From positions 1 to 30,186 of the forward strand of contig JBDKTJ010000058.1 of assembly GCA_039698075.1 (NCBI GenBank): a stretch of 30,186 nucleotides of DNA. Reading direction: 5' to 3'. The position numbers and the translations under genes were made by a program. Positions 14,960 to 21,775 of the stretch are shown here, in pieces. This DNA comes from JAJFVC01 sp039698075. GTDB taxonomy: Bacteria > Planctomycetota > Planctomycetia > Pirellulales > Thermoguttaceae. The notes beneath the pieces are model-generated. The model made no database searches. It was not told where the DNA came from and saw nothing but the letters and a program-made list of their open reading frames with translations. Each line of letters begins with the position of its first letter. Position 1 is the stretch's first letter.

Positions 14960-16579
14960 TTATCGAACGCTTCCTTCGACCATCCGCTTCTTCTTGTCTT
15001 CCTTGCTCAGGTCGGTAATCATGGTTTCGGTCGTCAGCATCAAACCGGCGATGCTGGCGGCGTTTTGCAACGCGGACCGAACGACCTTCACCGGGTCGAT
15101 GATTCCGGCCTTGAACATATCGACGTATTTGGCGCTGTAGGCGTCGTAACCGATGTTGGCGGCCTTCTGGCTCACCTCGTCGGCGACCACCGAGCCGTCC
15201 ACGCCCGAGTTGTCGGCGATCTGACGGATCGGCATGCTCAGCGAACGCAGAATGATGTCGACGCCGATCTTCTCATCGCCGCGGGCCGAGCCCCGGGCCT
15301 TCTCGACCGCCTCGCGGCAACGCAGCAACGCAACGCCGCCGCCGGGGACGATGCCTTCTTCGGCCGCCGCGCGGGTGGCGTGCAAGGCGTCTTCCACGCG
15401 GGCCTTCTTCTGCTTCATTTCGGCCTCGGTGTTGGCGCCGACCGAAACCACCGCGACGCCGCCGCAAAGCTTCGCCAACCGCTCTTGATACTTCTCGCGG
15501 TCGTAGTCGCTTTCGGTCGTCTCGATTTGGCTGCGGAGTTGCTCGCACCGGGCGCGGATGTCGGCCTGTTTGCCGGCGCCCTCGACCAACGTGGTCGCGT
15601 CCTTGTCGATCGTGATTTTCTTGGCACGGCCCAACTGTTCGAGCGTGACGTTCTCCAGCTTGATGCCGAGGTCTTCGCTGATGACGGTGCCGCCGGTCAG
15701 CGCGGCGATGTCGCCCAGCATGGCCTTGCGGCGATCGCCGAAGCCCGGGGCCTTGACGGCGCAAAGGTTCAAAATGCCGCGCAGCTTGTTGACCACCAGC
15801 GTCGTGAGCGCCTCGCCTTCGACGTCCTCGGCGATGATCAACAGCGGACGGCCTCGCTGCATGACCTTCTCCAACAGCGGAATTAGGTCGCGCAGGTTGC
15901 TGATCTTCTTTTCGTGGATCAGAATGTAGGCGTCTTCCAACAGGCAGTCCATCTCGGGCGAGCGGTTGATGAAATAGGGCGACAGATAGCCCTTGTCGAA
16001 CTGCATGCCCTCGACCACTTCATACGTGGTTTCGGCGGTCTTGCCTTCCTCGACGGTGATGACTCCGTCGCGGCCCACCTTGTCCATCGCCTCGGCCAGC
16101 AGATTGCCGATCGTCGGATCGTTGTTGGCGCTGATCGAGCCGACGCTGGCCATTTCTTCCTTGCTGGCGATCGGTTTGGCGAGCGTCTTCAGGTGAAGGA
16201 TGGCTGCGTCGACGGCTTTCTCAATGCCGCGTCGGATGGCCGTCGGATTGCTGCCGGCCGCGATGTTGCGAAGTCCCTCGCGGAAGATCGCGCGGGCCAG
16301 CACGGTGGCGGTGGTGGTGCCGTCGCCGGCGACGTCGGACGTCTTCGACGCCACTTCGTTGACCAGCTTCGCGCCCATGTTCTCAAAATGGTCTTCCAGC
16401 TCGATTTCCTTGCTGACGGACACGCCGTCCTTGGTGACGGTCGGACCGCCGAAGGATTTGTCGAGGATCACGTTGCGGCCGGTCGGGCCCAACGTGACGG
16501 CCACCACGTCGGCCAACTTATCCACCCCGCGAAGCATCCGCTGACGGGCTTGATCTGCATATAGAAGTTGTTTGGGCAC
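14960..16579 (-). CDS. groEL: GroEL chaperonin, paralogue without Gly-Met tail
   Basis: A 539-residue 60-kDa chaperonin subunit. GTG start at 16579 after AAAGGAACATCAACA. The equatorial ATP site is intact (LGPTGRNVILDK, GDGTTTATVLA near 86-96, the catalytic region GIVPGGGVALLR near 405). The apical domain has the usual hydrophobic helices. The C-terminus ends KEDKKKRMVEGSVR and lacks the Gly-Gly-Met repeats of the other copy. It is the distal gene after groES, from which a foldback heptamer element separates it. Such tailless extra GroELs often have narrower clients; that is inference here. All core residues look functional. Confidence 0.93.
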   Translation of the reverse strand: MPKQLLYADQARQRMLRGVDKLADVVAVTLGPTGRNVILDKSFGGPTVTKDGVSVSKEIELEDHFENMGAKLVNEVASKTSDVAGDGTTTATVLARAIFREGLRNIAAGSNPTAIRRGIEKAVDAAILHLKTLAKPIASKEEMASVGSISANNDPTIGNLLAEAMDKVGRDGVITVEEGKTAETTYEVVEGMQFDKGYLSPYFINRSPEMDCLLEDAYILIHEKKISNLRDLIPLLEKVMQRGRPLLIIAEDVEGEALTTLVVNKLRGILNLCAVKAPGFGDRRKAMLGDIAALTGGTVISEDLGIKLENVTLEQLGRAKKITIDKDATTLVEGAGKQADIRARCEQLRSQIETTESDYDREKYQERLAKLCGGVAVVSVGANTEAEMKQKKARVEDALHATRAAAEEGIVPGGGVALLRCREAVEKARGSARGDEKIGVDIILRSLSMPIRQIADNSGVDGSVVADEVSQKAANIGYDAYSAKYVDMFKAGIIDPVKVVRSALQNAASIAGLMLTTETMITDLSKEDKKKRMVEGSVR

Positions 16580-16600
16580 TGTTGATGTTCCTTTATCGGA

Positions 16601-16694
16601 GGGACTAGGGGCTAGAGGCTAGGGGCTAGAGACAAGATTCAACCATCACGGATGGCCGTCAACGTCTAGTCCCTAGCCCCTAGTCCCCAGCCCC
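16601..16694. repeat. Foldback heptamer element between groES and groEL
   Basis: Arm 1 (16601-16633) is a period-7 array of GGGCTAG/AGGCTAG/GGACTAG units. Arm 2 (16664-16694) is the inverted kind: CCCTAGC, CCCTAGT, CCCCAGC. A 30-base spacer lies between. The arms can pair over about 30 bases. In the groES-groEL message, arm 2 reads as four G-runs with 2-4 base loops (GGGGCTGGGGACTAGGGG, then CTAGGG), a good G-quadruplex candidate. Confidence 0.7.
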
Positions 16695-16703
16695 TTTGTT
16701 TTG

Positions 16704-17003
16704 CTATTTCACCACTTTTGCGAGAATGTCGGACTCGCGAACGATCTTGACCTCGCGGCCGTCGACCTCGATCTCGCTGCCGCTGTACTTGCCGTAGATG
16801 ACCTCGTCGCCGACGGCCACGGACAACTTGCCGCGCTCGCCGCTGTCGAGCAGTTTGCCGGGCCCCACAGCCAACACCGTGCCGCGTTGCGGCTTTTCCT
16901 TCGCGGTGTCGGGCAGCACGATGCCGCCGGCCGTCATCTCTTCCGCCTCAACCGGCTCGACTACGACGCGATCGTCCAACGGTTTCAGGTTGATGTCCTT
17001 CAT
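16704..17003 (-). CDS. groES: GroES co-chaperonin
   Basis: A 99-residue co-chaperonin lid subunit. It has the N-terminal LKPLDDRVVVEP strand, the mobile loop EEMTAGGIVLPDTAKEKPQ (about 21-39) with the GroEL-binding Ile-Val-Leu, and the closing VKIVRESDILAKV. ATG 17003 follows CAAGGAAAAAACC. It lies between the two groEL genes and is the only groES in the window, so it may serve both. A TATACC-like sequence upstream is not convincing as a promoter. Confidence 0.95.
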   Translation of the reverse strand: MKDINLKPLDDRVVVEPVEAEEMTAGGIVLPDTAKEKPQRGTVLAVGPGKLLDSGERGKLSVAVGDEVIYGKYSGSEIEVDGREVKIVRESDILAKVVK

Positions 17004-17078
17004 GGTTTTTTCCTTGAGCTCCGAACGTTTTCGTTTCTATTGGGGTATAAAAGTCTTGGAAAATAAAAAACGCGGATG

Positions 17079-17098
17079 GAAAACCGCACGCGGTTCTC
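17079..17098 (-). terminator. Weak terminator or attenuator after first groEL
   Basis: On the minus strand GAGAACCGC and GCGGTTTTC flank two bases and are followed, eight bases on, by TTTTTT. The stem has one mismatch and a tight loop. It lies in the 107-base gap between groEL and groES, so it could reduce readthrough into groES. Confidence 0.4.
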
Positions 17099-17110
17099 GG
17101 AAGACGCGAG

Positions 17111-18814
17111 CTAGAAGCCCATGCCTCCCATGCCGCCCATTCCTCCCATGCCGCCACCCATGCCGCCCATGCCGCCCATTCCACCCATGCCGCCGCCCAT
17201 GCCACCGGGACCGGGCGCCGCCGGCTCTTCTTCCTTCGGAATGTCGGTCACGCAGCAGGACGTGGTCAGCAACAGCGAGGCGACGCTCGCGGCGTTTTGC
17301 AGGGCCGTGCGAACCACCTTGGTCGGGTCGATCACGCCCGCCTCGAGCAGATCGCCGTAGGTGTCCTTGTCGGCGTCGTAGCCGTCGTTCTTGCCCTTCA
17401 TTTGACGCACGCGGTTGACCACCACGGCGCCGTCCTTGCCGGCGTTCTCGGCGATGGCCCGCAACGGAGCGGACAGCACATTGCGAACGATCTTGGCGCC
17501 CATCGCCTCGTCGCCGGTCAACGTCAGCTTGTCGACGGCCTTTTCGCTACGGAGCAGTGCGACGCCGCCGCCGGGCACAATGCCTTCTTCCAACGCAGCC
17601 TTGGTCGCTTGCTGGGCGTCTTCCATGAGCGCCTTGCGCTCTTTCATTTCGGTTTCGGTGGCGGCCCCGACGTTGATCTGGGCCACGCCGCCGGCCAGCT
17701 TGGCCAGACGCTCTTGCAGTTTCTCGCGGTCGTAGTCGCTCGTAGTCGTTTCGATCTCGTTGCGGATCTGATCGGCGCGGCCGTTGATGGCCGACTTGCT
17801 GCCGGCGCCGTCGATGATCGTCGTATTCTCGGCGTTGATCGTGACTTTCTTGGCCGTGCCGAGATCGGACAACTTCACGGCGTCCAGCGAAACGCCGAGG
17901 TCCTTGAAGATCGCGTTCGCACCGGTCAGAACGGCGATGTCGCCCAACATGGCCTTGCGGCGATCGCCGTAGCCGGGCGCCTTGACGGCCGCCACGTTCA
18001 AAATGCCGCGCAGCTTGTTGACCACCAGCGTGGCCAGCGCTTCGCCTTCAATGTCCTCGGCGATGATCAGCAGCGGCTTGCTCGCCTTGCTTACGGCCTC
18101 CAACAGCGGAATCAGATTCTTCGCGTTGGAAATCTTGTCTTCATAGATCAGGATGCGGCAGTCGTCGAACTCGACGGTTTGTTCGTCCTGATTGGTGACG
18201 AAATGCGGCGACAGGAATCCGCGATCGAACTGCATGCCTTCGACCACGTCGACGGTCGTTTCGGACTGCTTGCCTTCCTCGACCGTGATGACGCCGTTCT
18301 TGCCGACCTTCAAAAAGGCGTCGGCCAGCACCGCGCCGATGTCGGGGTCGTTGTTGCCGGCGATCGTGGCCACTTGGGCGATGCCCTTCTTGTCTTTTTC
18401 GCCGATCGGGGTCGCCATTTTTTCGACGGACTGGGTGACCGCCGCGGTCGCGGCGCGGATGCCGCGGCTCAGGGCCATCGGGTCCGCCCCGGCGGCGACC
18501 ATCCGGAGCCCTTCGAGATAAATCGCCTCGGACAGCAGCGTGGCGGTCGTGGTGCCGTCGCCGGCAATGTCGCCGGTCTTCGACGCCGCTTCCTTGACCA
18601 ACTGCGCGCCGAGATTTTCAAACGGGTCGTCCAGTTCGATTTCCTTGGCGACGGTCACGCCGTCCTTGGTAATTTTGGGGGCGCCCCAACCTTTATCGAG
18701 CACGGCGTTCCGGCCGCGAGGGCCCAACGTGCTGATCACGGCCCGGGCCAATTTGCTCACTCCGGCCGCCAACGGCTGCCGAGCCTCGTCGTCAAAGACC
18801 AACTGTTTTGCCAC
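17111..18814 (-). CDS. groEL: GroEL chaperonin with long Gly-Met tail
   Basis: A 567-residue chaperonin subunit starting GTG at 18814 behind AGGAGAATCCGCT. The ATP-site motifs are complete (LGPRGRNAVLDK, GDGTTTATLLS, GIVPGGGVALLR). The C-terminus is the Gly-Gly-Met repeat tail typical of the main folding chaperonin, longer than in E. coli (about 30 residues). It is the first gene of groEL-groES-groEL and has a near-consensus sigma-54 site upstream (18903-18920). Compared with the paralogue at 14960, the sequence differs throughout the apical domain, so this is an old duplication rather than a recent copy. Confidence 0.95.
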   Translation of the reverse strand: MAKQLVFDDEARQPLAAGVSKLARAVISTLGPRGRNAVLDKGWGAPKITKDGVTVAKEIELDDPFENLGAQLVKEAASKTGDIAGDGTTTATLLSEAIYLEGLRMVAAGADPMALSRGIRAATAAVTQSVEKMATPIGEKDKKGIAQVATIAGNNDPDIGAVLADAFLKVGKNGVITVEEGKQSETTVDVVEGMQFDRGFLSPHFVTNQDEQTVEFDDCRILIYEDKISNAKNLIPLLEAVSKASKPLLIIAEDIEGEALATLVVNKLRGILNVAAVKAPGYGDRRKAMLGDIAVLTGANAIFKDLGVSLDAVKLSDLGTAKKVTINAENTTIIDGAGSKSAINGRADQIRNEIETTTSDYDREKLQERLAKLAGGVAQINVGAATETEMKERKALMEDAQQATKAALEEGIVPGGGVALLRSEKAVDKLTLTGDEAMGAKIVRNVLSAPLRAIAENAGKDGAVVVNRVRQMKGKNDGYDADKDTYGDLLEAGVIDPTKVVRTALQNAASVASLLLTTSCCVTDIPKEEEPAAPGPGGMGGGMGGMGGMGGMGGGMGGMGGMGGMGF

Positions 18815-18902
18815 AGCGGATTCTCCTGTTGCTGAGTTTCCTCGAGAAACAACGACATGCCCTGCCCAGAATTGGCAGCCGCACGCGGTTGGCCCCCATT
18901 GA

Positions 18903-18920
18903 ATGCAACCGCTGTGCCAA
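18903..18920 (-). promoter_or_regulatory. Sigma-54 (RpoN) promoter before groEL
   Basis: Minus strand TTGGCACAGCGGTTGCAT matches the -24/-12 consensus YTGGCACr-N4-TTGCW at the invariant GG and GC with correct spacing. Predicted start near 18893, about 80 bases before the GTG. No CIRCE inverted repeat is seen here. The activator site is not identifiable. Confidence 0.65.
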
Positions 18921-19050
18921 AGAAACCAGGATATGCCATAACGTGTTTCCTTGGATTGGTTTACGTAAAATTCTCGAATCGGTCGTTTTTTTAGTTCGTT
19001 GGTTCAGGGTGTTGAACATGCCATTTTGGCAGAATGTCGTTGGCTGGTTG

Positions 19051-19105
19051 GTGTGACAGGTAGGGAAAAGGGGGAAATGGATAAAGGAGAAGAAAAATAG
19101 AAAGA
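19051..19105. repeat. Purine-rich arm in the groEL-phosphatase gap
   Basis: GTGTGACAGGTAGGGAAAAG followed by further GGGGGAAA-type runs. It begins with the same GTGTGA as the arm at 27565 and has similar composition, but I see no pyrimidine partner. It lies just past the phosphatase stop and may be a half element. The rest of the gap, 18940-19050, holds no gene. Confidence 0.4.
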
Positions 19106-19112
19106 CACCCCC

Positions 19113-19778
19113 CTAGGTGATTGTGTCCCTTTTCTCGCCGAACTTGTTGGCTTGCCAGGTCTGCCCGCTCTCGATATCCAAGGCCGTCAGCCAGCCTTCG
19201 CCGTAGCACCAGGTGTCGATGCATTTTAGGTAGCCGATGTCCAAAACGTTGCCCGTCTTTTGCGACGAGTGGCCGAGGATGGCGGTCTTGCCGGAGACGT
19301 GTGGGCCGGGCAGCCCCTTTTTGATCGAGTCCCAAAGCAGCGTCTTTCGCGGCTGGTCGGCCAGCGGCACGTCGGGCAGATAGCTGCCATGGACGAAAAA
19401 ATGTCCCGCCGTCTCGTGATACAGCCGGCAGTCCCGCAAAAACGCAATGTGTTCCGCCGGAATGTCCTCGGGCTGAAGGGTGTCGTAGGACTCCAATGTG
19501 GCATTGCCGCCGTAAAGAAGCCAATCGATGTAAATCTGCCGCTGGCCGTCGTGGACCCGAAGCAGCATTTCGTCATGATTGCCCAACAGCGAAACCAACC
19601 GGCAGCGCCGCCGCAACGCGAGCAAGCGTTCGATCACGCCGCGGCTATCCGGCCCACGATCCACGTAGTCGCCCAAAGTGACCAACGTGTCGTCCGGGCG
19701 AAGGTCGATCAGGTTCAGCACCGCGTCCAACGCCGCCGAACAACCGTGGATATCGCCGATGGCTAGGGTGCGAGGCAT
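19113..19778 (-). CDS. PPP-family metallophosphatase (Ser/Thr phosphatase type)
   Basis: A 221-residue phosphatase. The three metal-binding motifs of the PPP fold are present in order: GDIHG (8-12), GDYVDRGPDS (about 36-45) and LLGNHDE (about 64-70), with later His residues in HGSYLP and LGHSS. These place it with bacterial PrpA/ApaH-like phosphatases acting on phosphoproteins or dinucleoside polyphosphates; the substrate is not readable. ATG 19778 follows AAGGACTCGTCTTTT. It is a single gene, divergent from ruvX, with a heptamer array in the shared upstream region. Confidence 0.85.
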   Translation of the reverse strand: MPRTLAIGDIHGCSAALDAVLNLIDLRPDDTLVTLGDYVDRGPDSRGVIERLLALRRRCRLVSLLGNHDEMLLRVHDGQRQIYIDWLLYGGNATLESYDTLQPEDIPAEHIAFLRDCRLYHETAGHFFVHGSYLPDVPLADQPRKTLLWDSIKKGLPGPHVSGKTAILGHSSQKTGNVLDIGYLKCIDTWCYGEGWLTALDIESGQTWQANKFGEKRDTIT

Positions 19779-19805
19779 AAAAGACGAGTCCTTGGTAGGT
19801 CCGTG

Positions 19806-19824
19806 CAAAATCGCAAGCGTTTTT
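19806..19824. repeat. Copy of the dispersed CGCTTGCGATTT repeat
   Basis: Plus strand reads AAAATCGCAAGCGTTTTT, the reverse complement of the copies at 10962 and 24050 over 12 bases plus A/T flanks. It lies upstream of the phosphatase gene, next to the heptamer array. Confidence 0.5.
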
Positions 19825-19862
19825 CCAGCCCCTAGCCCCTAGCCCCTAATCCCTAGCCCCTA
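19825..19862. repeat. Heptamer array upstream of ruvX
   Basis: Units CCCTAGC, CCCTAGC, CCCTAAT, CCCTAGC, CCCTA run in perfect period 7. The minus strand has five G-runs of 3-4 with 3-4 base loops, a strong G-quadruplex candidate in the phosphatase 5' region. The opposite-polarity arm is absent. Confidence 0.65.
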
Positions 19863-19869
19863 TATTTAT

Positions 19870-19875
19870 TATAAT
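19870..19875 (+). promoter_or_regulatory. -10 element giving a leaderless ruvX message
   Basis: A perfect TATAAT ends six bases before the ruvX ATG at 19882. Transcription from it would begin at or within a base or two of that ATG. No Shine-Dalgarno is present. The -35 region falls inside the heptamer array and has no TTGACA-like sequence. Confidence 0.5.
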
Positions 19876-19881
19876 GTCTTC

Positions 19882-20334
19882 ATGCCTTCGCCTACAGAGT
19901 CGCCGGGCCGAGCGGCCGGCATCGACTACGGACACGTGCGGATCGGAATCGCCGTCAGCGATCCGGGCCGAACGATCGTCAGTCCTTTGGAAAATTATAC
20001 CCGGCGCGGCCCCGAACACGATGCCGAGCGGTTTCGGCGTCTGGCGGCCGAGCAGCAGGTGACGCTGTTTGTCGTCGGGTTGCCGATCCATTTGGACGGC
20101 CGGGAAAGCGAAAAATCGCAGGAAGCGCGGGCGTTTGGGGCATGGCTTGGCCAAATCACCGGCGTGCCGGTCGAGTTCTTCGATGAGCGTTTTTCGAGCC
20201 ACGAGGCCGAGCAACTGTTGCTGGGGGCGGACATGACTCGGAAGAAACGCAAGAAACGGCGGGATATGTTGGCTGCCCAGATTATCCTGTCTTCCTATCT
20301 TGAGTCCCGGTCGAGCGACGCTGCCGATTGTTAG
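19882..20334 (+). CDS. ruvX: RuvX/YqgF, Holliday-junction resolvase-like nuclease
   Basis: A 150-residue RNase-H-fold protein, in other bacteria essential for 16S rRNA 5' maturation or recombination. It has the GIDYGHVRIGIAVSD motif (about 13-27), the LFVVGLPIHLDGRES region (about 62-76) and FFDERFSSHEAE (about 99-110), which supply the acidic active site. The C-terminus has a basic KKRKKRRD helix and conserved A-x-x-I-L-x-x-Y-L. It starts almost on a -10 box with no ribosome-binding site. Divergent from the phosphatase gene. Confidence 0.9.
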   Translation: MPSPTESPGRAAGIDYGHVRIGIAVSDPGRTIVSPLENYTRRGPEHDAERFRRLAAEQQVTLFVVGLPIHLDGRESEKSQEARAFGAWLGQITGVPVEFFDERFSSHEAEQLLLGADMTRKKRKKRRDMLAAQIILSSYLESRSSDAADC

Positions 20335-20484
20335 TGGTCGTCGCGTCATGCCGTTTATGCCGGGTGTATGGGATATTCTTTCAATGCCGGGGATACTGCG
20401 TGCCGATGCAGAGTAGTGAGCGACCTCGAGTCGCGGGCGCCCGTACGCCTGCTCGGGTTGGTTTTCACTTAGGGGGGAATTCTC

Positions 20485-20880
20485 ATGATCCGCCGGACCA
20501 TGTTCGTGCTGCTTTCGGCAGCCTTTGTGTCGGTCCTGTTGAACGTCGGCGACGCCCAGGCCCAGCAGGCCTTCGACCGTCAATGGGCCCACAGCTACAA
20601 CACCCAGGATTGGAACCGGATGTACCACTATCCGTACGTCTATTATCCGCAAAACTTCTGGGGCCAAGACTACTATCGCAGCAGCGAAGACCTCTACTAT
20701 CGCTATCCGGCCGAAATGCGCATTCCGGTGTACCACAAACAGTGGGAAAACTTCTATCCGCAACACCGCAAAGACCCGGCGATCAAGGAACATCAGTTCT
20801 TTCCGATGTGGTGTGGCGAGCGACACATCGGCGGCGAGCGGTACTATCAGGGCCATCACTTTGTCGCGGATGTGTTTTGA
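20485..20880 (+). CDS. Secreted Tyr/His/Trp-rich protein, unknown function
   Basis: A 131-residue protein with a very good start (AGGGGGGAATTCTC before ATG 20485). Residues 1-26 are a signal peptide, cut near A-Q-A-Q. The mature part is very rich in Tyr, His, Trp and Phe, with repeated YxxPxxYYxxP-like motifs (YHYPYVYYPQNFWGQDYY region) and one Cys. There are no membrane segments after the signal and no catalytic motif. The composition resembles small surface or wall-associated planctomycete proteins. It stands alone between ruvX and nuo; the 150 bases before it hold no clear promoter. Confidence 0.7.
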   Translation: MIRRTMFVLLSAAFVSVLLNVGDAQAQQAFDRQWAHSYNTQDWNRMYHYPYVYYPQNFWGQDYYRSSEDLYYRYPAEMRIPVYHKQWENFYPQHRKDPAIKEHQFFPMWCGERHIGGERYYQGHHFVADVF

Positions 20881-21025
20881 CAACATTTTTCCGCGGCGAT
20901 CGGCCGTCTGTCGAATGCCTGCTCGAAAATTCGGGCTGGTTTTCGCAGTTTGAAATCAATGTCCCACGAAACCGGCGAGACCGTAAAAACCACGCAAATA
21001 ATAACTCCGTAGCGGGGGTTTTCGC

Positions 21026-21054
21026 TTGAGCTTCGCGTTGTGATGCGGCATAAT
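21026..21054 (+). promoter_or_regulatory. Promoter for a short leader RNA before nuo
   Basis: TTGAGC (21026-21031) and CATAAT (21049-21054) are 17 bases apart; start expected near 21061. The interval 20881-21025 before it holds no gene I can support. Confidence 0.5.
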
Positions 21055-21060
21055 GAGCGC

Positions 21061-21131
21061 GGTGGAAGGACTAAAATCCTTTCATCCGATTTGCCCTTTG
21101 CAGGTCCCTGCCCCGCCTGCAAAGGGTTTTT
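21061..21131 (+). ncRNA. Possible 70-nt small RNA or attenuated leader
   Basis: Between the promoter at 21026-21054 and the terminator at 21094-21131 lies a transcript of about 70 bases: a small hairpin AAGGA-CTAAAA-TCCTT, a single-stranded stretch, then the terminator stem. It contains no plausible reading frame. It may be a free small RNA, or an attenuator for readthrough into nuoA 170 bases on. An alternative pairing, GCAG with the nearby CTGC, competes with the terminator stem. Inferred from signals only. Confidence 0.4.
21094..21131 (+). terminator. Intrinsic terminator upstream of nuoA
   Basis: CCCTTTGCAGG (21094-21104) and CCTGCAAAGGG (21116-21126) form a perfect 11-bp stem followed at once by TTTTT. 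It is the best intrinsic terminator in the window. It lies about 215 bases after the secreted-protein gene. Confidence 0.85.
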
Positions 21132-21225
21132 CTTGCGCTTGGGGTTGGAGGCGTTTTTCGCGCCGTTCTTGGGACGCCTTCCGTCTTGCGATTCGGATGT
21201 CGTGCGAAGGGCTCTCTTGGGATGA

Positions 21226-21254
21226 TTGACCGGGCTGGACGGTCTCCCTAAAAT
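21226..21254 (+). promoter_or_regulatory. Main promoter of the nuo operon
   Basis: TTGACC (21226-21231), a 17-base spacer and TAAAAT (21249-21254) make a near-ideal sigma-70-type promoter; start near 21261, giving a 40-base leader to nuoA. Confidence 0.7.
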
Positions 21255-21301
21255 GTGTGACACGCATTGGCGACAGGATGCCGAAAGGGGAGATGCGACG
21301 G

Positions 21302-21775
21302 ATGCAGAATGCCTTTGTGCCGATCTTCTTGCTGTTGGTCTGCACCATTGGGTTGGCGATCGCCTTGTTGCTGGCGTCGCGGCTGCTGAATCCACGTCGG
21401 GCGGGCCAAGTCACGCGCATGCCGTATGAAAGCGGCATGGACCCGATCCACGACACCCGGCGACGCTTTGACGTGCGATTCCATCTGCTGGCCATCGCAT
21501 TTCTCATTTTTGACGTCGAACTGTTGTTTCTCTACCCCTGGGCGGTGATTGTGGGGAACGGGGGACGAGGGGCGGGGAACGAGGGACACGCAACTCGCGT
21601 GGCCGACGGCGACCCCATGCAAAAAGCAACTCTTATTTCCAATCCTCAATCCCTAAGTCCTAATCCCTCTCCTCACGTCCCTCGCACCTATTTCTTTCCT
21701 GCGATGACGTTCCTCTTGCTGCTGGTCGTCGGCTACGTGTACTTGTGGCGAAAGGGGGTGTTCCGGTGGGGATGA
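21302..21775 (+). CDS. nuoA: NADH-quinone oxidoreductase subunit A
   Basis: A 157-residue complex I membrane subunit near the quinone/proton junction. ATG 21302 follows AAAGGGGAG at 9 bases; earlier in-frame ATGs lack spacing. Helix 1 is at about 5-29; the loop has YESGMDP (42-48); helix 2 at about 60-83 carries conserved acids (FDVELLFLYPWAV); helix 3 is at about 131-149, then the usual KKG-W ending (RKGVFRWG). Between helices 2 and 3, residues about 85-129 are an extra low-complexity segment where the family has about ten residues. It is encoded by a G-rich stretch, a short middle and heptamer repeats, so it looks like an in-frame insertion of the element that lies between other nuo genes. 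The frame stays open. Confidence 0.88.
   Translation: MQNAFVPIFLLLVCTIGLAIALLLASRLLNPRRAGQVTRMPYESGMDPIHDTRRRFDVRFHLLAIAFLIFDVELLFLYPWAVIVGNGGRGAGNEGHATRVADGDPMQKATLISNPQSLSPNPSPHVPRTYFFPAMTFLLLLVVGYVYLWRKGVFRWG
21551..21687. repeat. Foldback heptamer-type element inside nuoA
   Basis: 21551-21588 is a G-rich tract with five G-runs. 21641-21668 is a perfect period-7 array: AATCCTC, AATCCCT, AAGTCCT, AATCCCT. The exact inverted pair CGAGGGAC (21580-21587) and GTCCCTCG (21677-21684) closes it. It encodes NuoA residues of about 84-129. Confidence 0.65.

Noticed and set aside
17297..18835. A 512-codon plus-strand frame across groEL
   Set aside because: It is the antisense mirror of groEL in GC-rich DNA; its protein is compositionally odd, with no motif, and the minus-strand gene is certain. 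The same applies to the long frame at 14711-15886.
18757..18939. A 60-codon frame before groEL with an AAGGAAACACGTT leader
   Set aside because: It overlaps the sigma-54 site and the groEL start, and the protein has no features; the promoter explanation is stronger.
18815..19050. CIRCE element for HrcA upstream of groEL
   Set aside because: No TTAGCACTC-N9-GAGTGCTAA-like inverted repeat is visible here, before groES or before dnaJ.
19825..19862. CRISPR-like array
   Set aside because: The seven-base units follow each other without spacers, so it is a tandem heptamer repeat.
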